From positions 434,001 through 498,000 of the forward strand of contig NZ_JAKMCP010000002.1 of assembly GCF_022662105.1 (NCBI RefSeq): DNA of 64,000 nucleotides. Reading direction: 5' to 3'. The translations under genes and the position numbers were made by a program. The notes under the pieces are model-generated. The model saw only the letters and a program-made list of their open reading frames with translations. It had not been told where the DNA came from and ran no database searches. The stretch comes from Aestuariivivens sediminis. GTDB lineage: Bacteria > Bacteroidota > Bacteroidia > Flavobacteriales > Flavobacteriaceae. Below, one piece after another: positions 61,322-64,000 of the stretch (within the stretch, counting starts at the first letter, position 1; the number at the start of each line of letters is the position of its first letter).

Positions 61322-64000
61322 ATGTTGAATAAGCAAGGACTTTACTCGCCTGATTTTGAACACGAAAATTGTGGCGCGGGTTTTATTTGTAACCTTAAAG
61401 GAGAAAAGACCAATCAAATTATACATGACGCTCTCGAAATTCTGGTAAAACTGCAACACCGAGGCGGGGTTAGTGCCGATGGGAAAACCGGTGACGGAGC
61501 CGGGTTGCTAATCGATATTCCCCATGACTATTTTAACCGGGTTTGTCACTTTAATTTACCGGCTCCAAGAGCCTATGCCGTAGGTATGATTTTTTTACCA
61601 AAGGTTAGAAACCAATATCATTATTGTAAGACTATCTTCGAACGGGAAGTCATCGCTCAAGGGCTCACCATATTAGGCTGGCGTGAAGTCCCGGTGGATT
61701 CCGCGCAATTAGGAGAAATTGCCAAAGCTTCTGAACCAAAAATCGAACAAATTTTTATCGGGAAATCTGAAGACATTGATGAAGCCACATTTAAGGCAAA
61801 ATTGTATGCCGCACGTAAAATTACCGAACATGAAATCCTGAACTCCAGAATTTCGGAAAGTTCCTATTTCTATATCCCCAGTTTATCCACGACCACGATC
61901 ATTTATAAAGGGATTATTAAACCGGAAGATATTGGTCCCTATTACACCGATTTGCAACAAATCGATTTGGTAACACGTTTGGCTCTGGTGCATCAGCGGT
62001 TTTCCACCAATACCATGCCTACCTGGGAATTGGCGCAGCCCTTCCGTTTCATGTGTCAAAATGGCGAAATCAATACGTTAAGAGGTAATGTGAGTAGAAT
62101 GCGTGTTCGGGAAGAAATAATGAAAAGTGATGTTTTCGGACCACAAATTGAAAAGTTATTCCCCATAATCCTCCCGGGCAAATCGGATTCTGCTTCCATG
62201 GACATGGTTGTTGAATTATTGACCCATACCGGTCGGTCTCTGCCTGAAATTATGATGATGATGATTCCTGAAGCATGGGAAAAACATAAAACCATGTCTG
62301 AAGATAAAAAGGCCTTTTATGAATATAATTGTTGTATCATGGAGCCTTGGGACGGCCCCGCATCGGTGCCCTTTACCGATGGCGATTACATCGGTGCACT
62401 TTTGGATAGAAATGGATTACGCCCCTCACGCTATACCGTTACCAAAAGTGGTAAATTAATCATGTCATCAGAAATTGGCGTGGTTGATATTGAACCTGAG
62501 GACATTGAAAGTCACGGCCGATTGGAACCGGGGAAAATGTTCCTGGTAGATATGAACGAGGGACGTATTATTAAAGATGAAGAAATAAAAAGTAAAATTG
62601 TTTCTGAACGTCCTTACAAAACATGGCTGGACAAAACACGGCTTCACCTTAGGGATGTTCCCTACACCAATGACACCTGCCCGATTGAAACGATTGATAT
62701 CAAAACAAGACAGCGCTTGTTCAACTACACCTTTGAAGATATCCAGGAGATTATTACCCCTATGGCCGTTAAAGGCAAAGAGGCACTGGGCTCCATGGGT
62801 ACCGATACCCCTTTGGCAGTGCTTTCAGACCGGCCACAGCTCATTTCGAACTACTTTAAACAATTATTTGCTCAGGTAACCAACCCGCCACTGGATGGTA
62901 TTCGGGAAGAAATCGTAACAGACATAAGCCTGAATTTAGGAAAGGACCGAAACATTTTCAGTATTACCGAACGTCAGTGCAGAAAGCTTCGAATTCAAAA
63001 CCCTGTGATTTCCAATGCCGATTTAGAAAAAATAAGAACCATCCAAATTGAAGCCTTTAAAGCGGAAACCATTCACATCCTTTATCCTAAAGTGCAGGGA
63101 TTGAATGGCCTCGAATATGCTTTAGAAGACATTATTACACAGGTTGAAAAAGCACTGGACAGAAAAACCAATATTATTATATTATCAGACCGGGGTGTCA
63201 ATCAAGAGTTGGCTCCGATTCCAGCCTTATTGGCATGCTCTTACGTAAACCATCAGTTAAACCGCTTACGTAAACGGTCGTATTTTGATATTATCATAGA
63301 ATCTGCTGAACCTCGTGAACCTCATCACTTTGCCACCTTATTCGGTTACGGTGCAAGTGCCATTAACCCCTACATGGTAAACGAAATCATAAGAATGCAG
63401 GTCAAAGAAGGCTTTATAACCGGAATGGATGAGGAGAAGGCTGTCGAGAATTTCAACAAGGCCATAGGTAAAGGGATTTTAAAAATAATGAATAAAATAG
63501 GAATATCTACGCTTCATTCCTATCGAGGCTCCCAAATATTTGAAATAGTGGGATTCAACTCACAATTTGTTGAAAAATATTTTCCTTACACCGCCTCTCG
63601 AATTGAAGGTATTGGCTTGTACGAAATAGAAAAAGAAATAAATGAGCGCTACAAATATGCTTACCCCGACAAATTAATTGACAAACGTTTAGGCCTTAAT
63701 ATTGGAGGGGATTATCGGTGGAGACGAAATGGGGAGCGGCATATGTTTAACCCCACTACGGTGGCCAAATTACAACAAGCGGTTCGATTAAACGACCAAG
63801 CAAGTTATGACACCTATGCCCGGGCCATTAACGAGCAATCTGAAAAATTAATGACCATCAGGGGCTTGTTCGAATTCGACAATTTAAACCCCATTCCAAT
63901 TGAAGAAGTGGAACCCTGGACAGAAATTGTAAAGCGTTTTAAAACGGGTGCCATGTCTTATGGGTCTATCTCCCGCGAAGCACATGAAAATCTTGCCATA
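61322..64000 (+). CDS. gltB: Glutamate synthase large subunit, 3' end cut by window
   Basis: 893 codons visible, continuing past the window; the full protein is about 1500 residues. It transfers the glutamine amide to 2-oxoglutarate. The N-terminal glutamine amidotransferase domain starts MLNKQGLYSPDFEHENCGAGFICNLKG (the Cys within ENCGAGF is the expected catalytic N-terminal Cys after removal of the propeptide), with LQHRGGVSADGKTGDGAGLL, RLALVHQRFSTNTMP and EINTLRGN; the central domain has GRSLPEIMMMM and WDGPASV; the last visible residues FKTGAMSYGSISREAHENLAI begin the FMN-binding synthase domain. Divergent from the ammonium operon. Confidence 0.96.
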   Translation, partial: MLNKQGLYSPDFEHENCGAGFICNLKGEKTNQIIHDALEILVKLQHRGGVSADGKTGDGAGLLIDIPHDYFNRVCHFNLPAPRAYAVGMIFLPKVRNQYHYCKTIFEREVIAQGLTILGWREVPVDSAQLGEIAKASEPKIEQIFIGKSEDIDEATFKAKLYAARKITEHEILNSRISESSYFYIPSLSTTTIIYKGIIKPEDIGPYYTDLQQIDLVTRLALVHQRFSTNTMPTWELAQPFRFMCQNGEINTLRGNVSRMRVREEIMKSDVFGPQIEKLFPIILPGKSDSASMDMVVELLTHTGRSLPEIMMMMIPEAWEKHKTMSEDKKAFYEYNCCIMEPWDGPASVPFTDGDYIGALLDRNGLRPSRYTVTKSGKLIMSSEIGVVDIEPEDIESHGRLEPGKMFLVDMNEGRIIKDEEIKSKIVSERPYKTWLDKTRLHLRDVPYTNDTCPIETIDIKTRQRLFNYTFEDIQEIITPMAVKGKEALGSMGTDTPLAVLSDRPQLISNYFKQLFAQVTNPPLDGIREEIVTDISLNLGKDRNIFSITERQCRKLRIQNPVISNADLEKIRTIQIEAFKAETIHILYPKVQGLNGLEYALEDIITQVEKALDRKTNIIILSDRGVNQELAPIPALLACSYVNHQLNRLRKRSYFDIIIESAEPREPHHFATLFGYGASAINPYMVNEIIRMQVKEGFITGMDEEKAVENFNKAIGKGILKIMNKIGISTLHSYRGSQIFEIVGFNSQFVEKYFPYTASRIEGIGLYEIEKEINERYKYAYPDKLIDKRLGLNIGGDYRWRRNGERHMFNPTTVAKLQQAVRLNDQASYDTYARAINEQSEKLMTIRGLFEFDNLNPIPIEEVEPWTEIVKRFKTGAMSYGSISREAHENLAI

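Noticed and set aside
1-64000. tRNA, rRNA, CRISPR array, transposase or integrase genes
   Set aside because: Looked for in all gaps and reading frames; no cloverleaf, rRNA-like region, regular spacer array or mobile-element gene was seen.

Overview
The window is 64 kb from the chromosome of a member of the phylum Bacteroidota, most likely a marine Flavobacteriaceae. The evidence is several TonB-dependent receptors with an N-terminal carboxypeptidase-D-like domain, a very large secreted protein with a type IX secretion (T9SS) C-terminal sorting domain, lipoproteins with the LSC/SSC lipobox, families typical of this group (DUF3109, DUF6090, PiT and Na/Pi carriers with PhoU-like tails), and many promoters of the flavobacterial TANNTTTG (-7) type. 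Coding density is high. I found no rRNA, tRNA, CRISPR array, prophage or insertion sequence. Genes at both ends are cut by the window.

Layout. 1-2.4 kb: 3' part of an RND efflux permease. 2.5-11.2 kb, minus strand: two paralogous TonB receptors and a secreted S9-like hydrolase. 11.4-19.3 kb: housekeeping genes (aspS, a ClC chloride channel plus a small membrane protein, tadA, dxs, dgt). 19.4-28.7 kb: a phosphate-acquisition block made of a stand-alone carboxypeptidase-D-like protein, a TonB receptor, a beta-helix lipoprotein, a putative small RNA, an OprP-like porin and a PiT phosphate transporter. 28.8-31.5 kb: an OmpA lipoprotein and a second (Na/Pi) phosphate carrier. 31.7-35.4 kb: class Ia ribonucleotide reductase. 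35.7-49.3 kb: mixed genes, including a C-terminal processing protease, dCMP deaminase, HupE-like protein, lipoprotein plus T9SS Asp-box protein, TPR protein, M28 membrane peptidase, CBS protein, zinc-ribbon protein and DinB-like protein. 49.7-56.3 kb: ssb, nadAB, ppc and a DUF6090 protein. 56.6-64 kb: nitrogen assimilation, with a porin-amt-PII-amt cluster divergent from gltB (cut by the window end).

The main observation is regulatory. Upstream of three genes in the phosphate block, and of an orphan intrinsic terminator, I see arrays of 6-bp TTAACA-like direct repeats with an exact 11-bp period. In all four cases the last repeat ends exactly 9 bp before a degenerate -7 box. This geometry resembles PhoP/PhoB boxes and indicates a local Pho regulon. 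The fourth array points at a roughly 100-nt transcript with no plausible ORF that ends in a strong terminator at 24959-24987: a candidate phosphate-starvation small RNA. A second regulatory candidate is a pair of CCCCC-N10-GGG elements 53 bp apart between the ammonium operon and gltB. All functional calls rest on reading the sequence and on family knowledge; no database search was possible.
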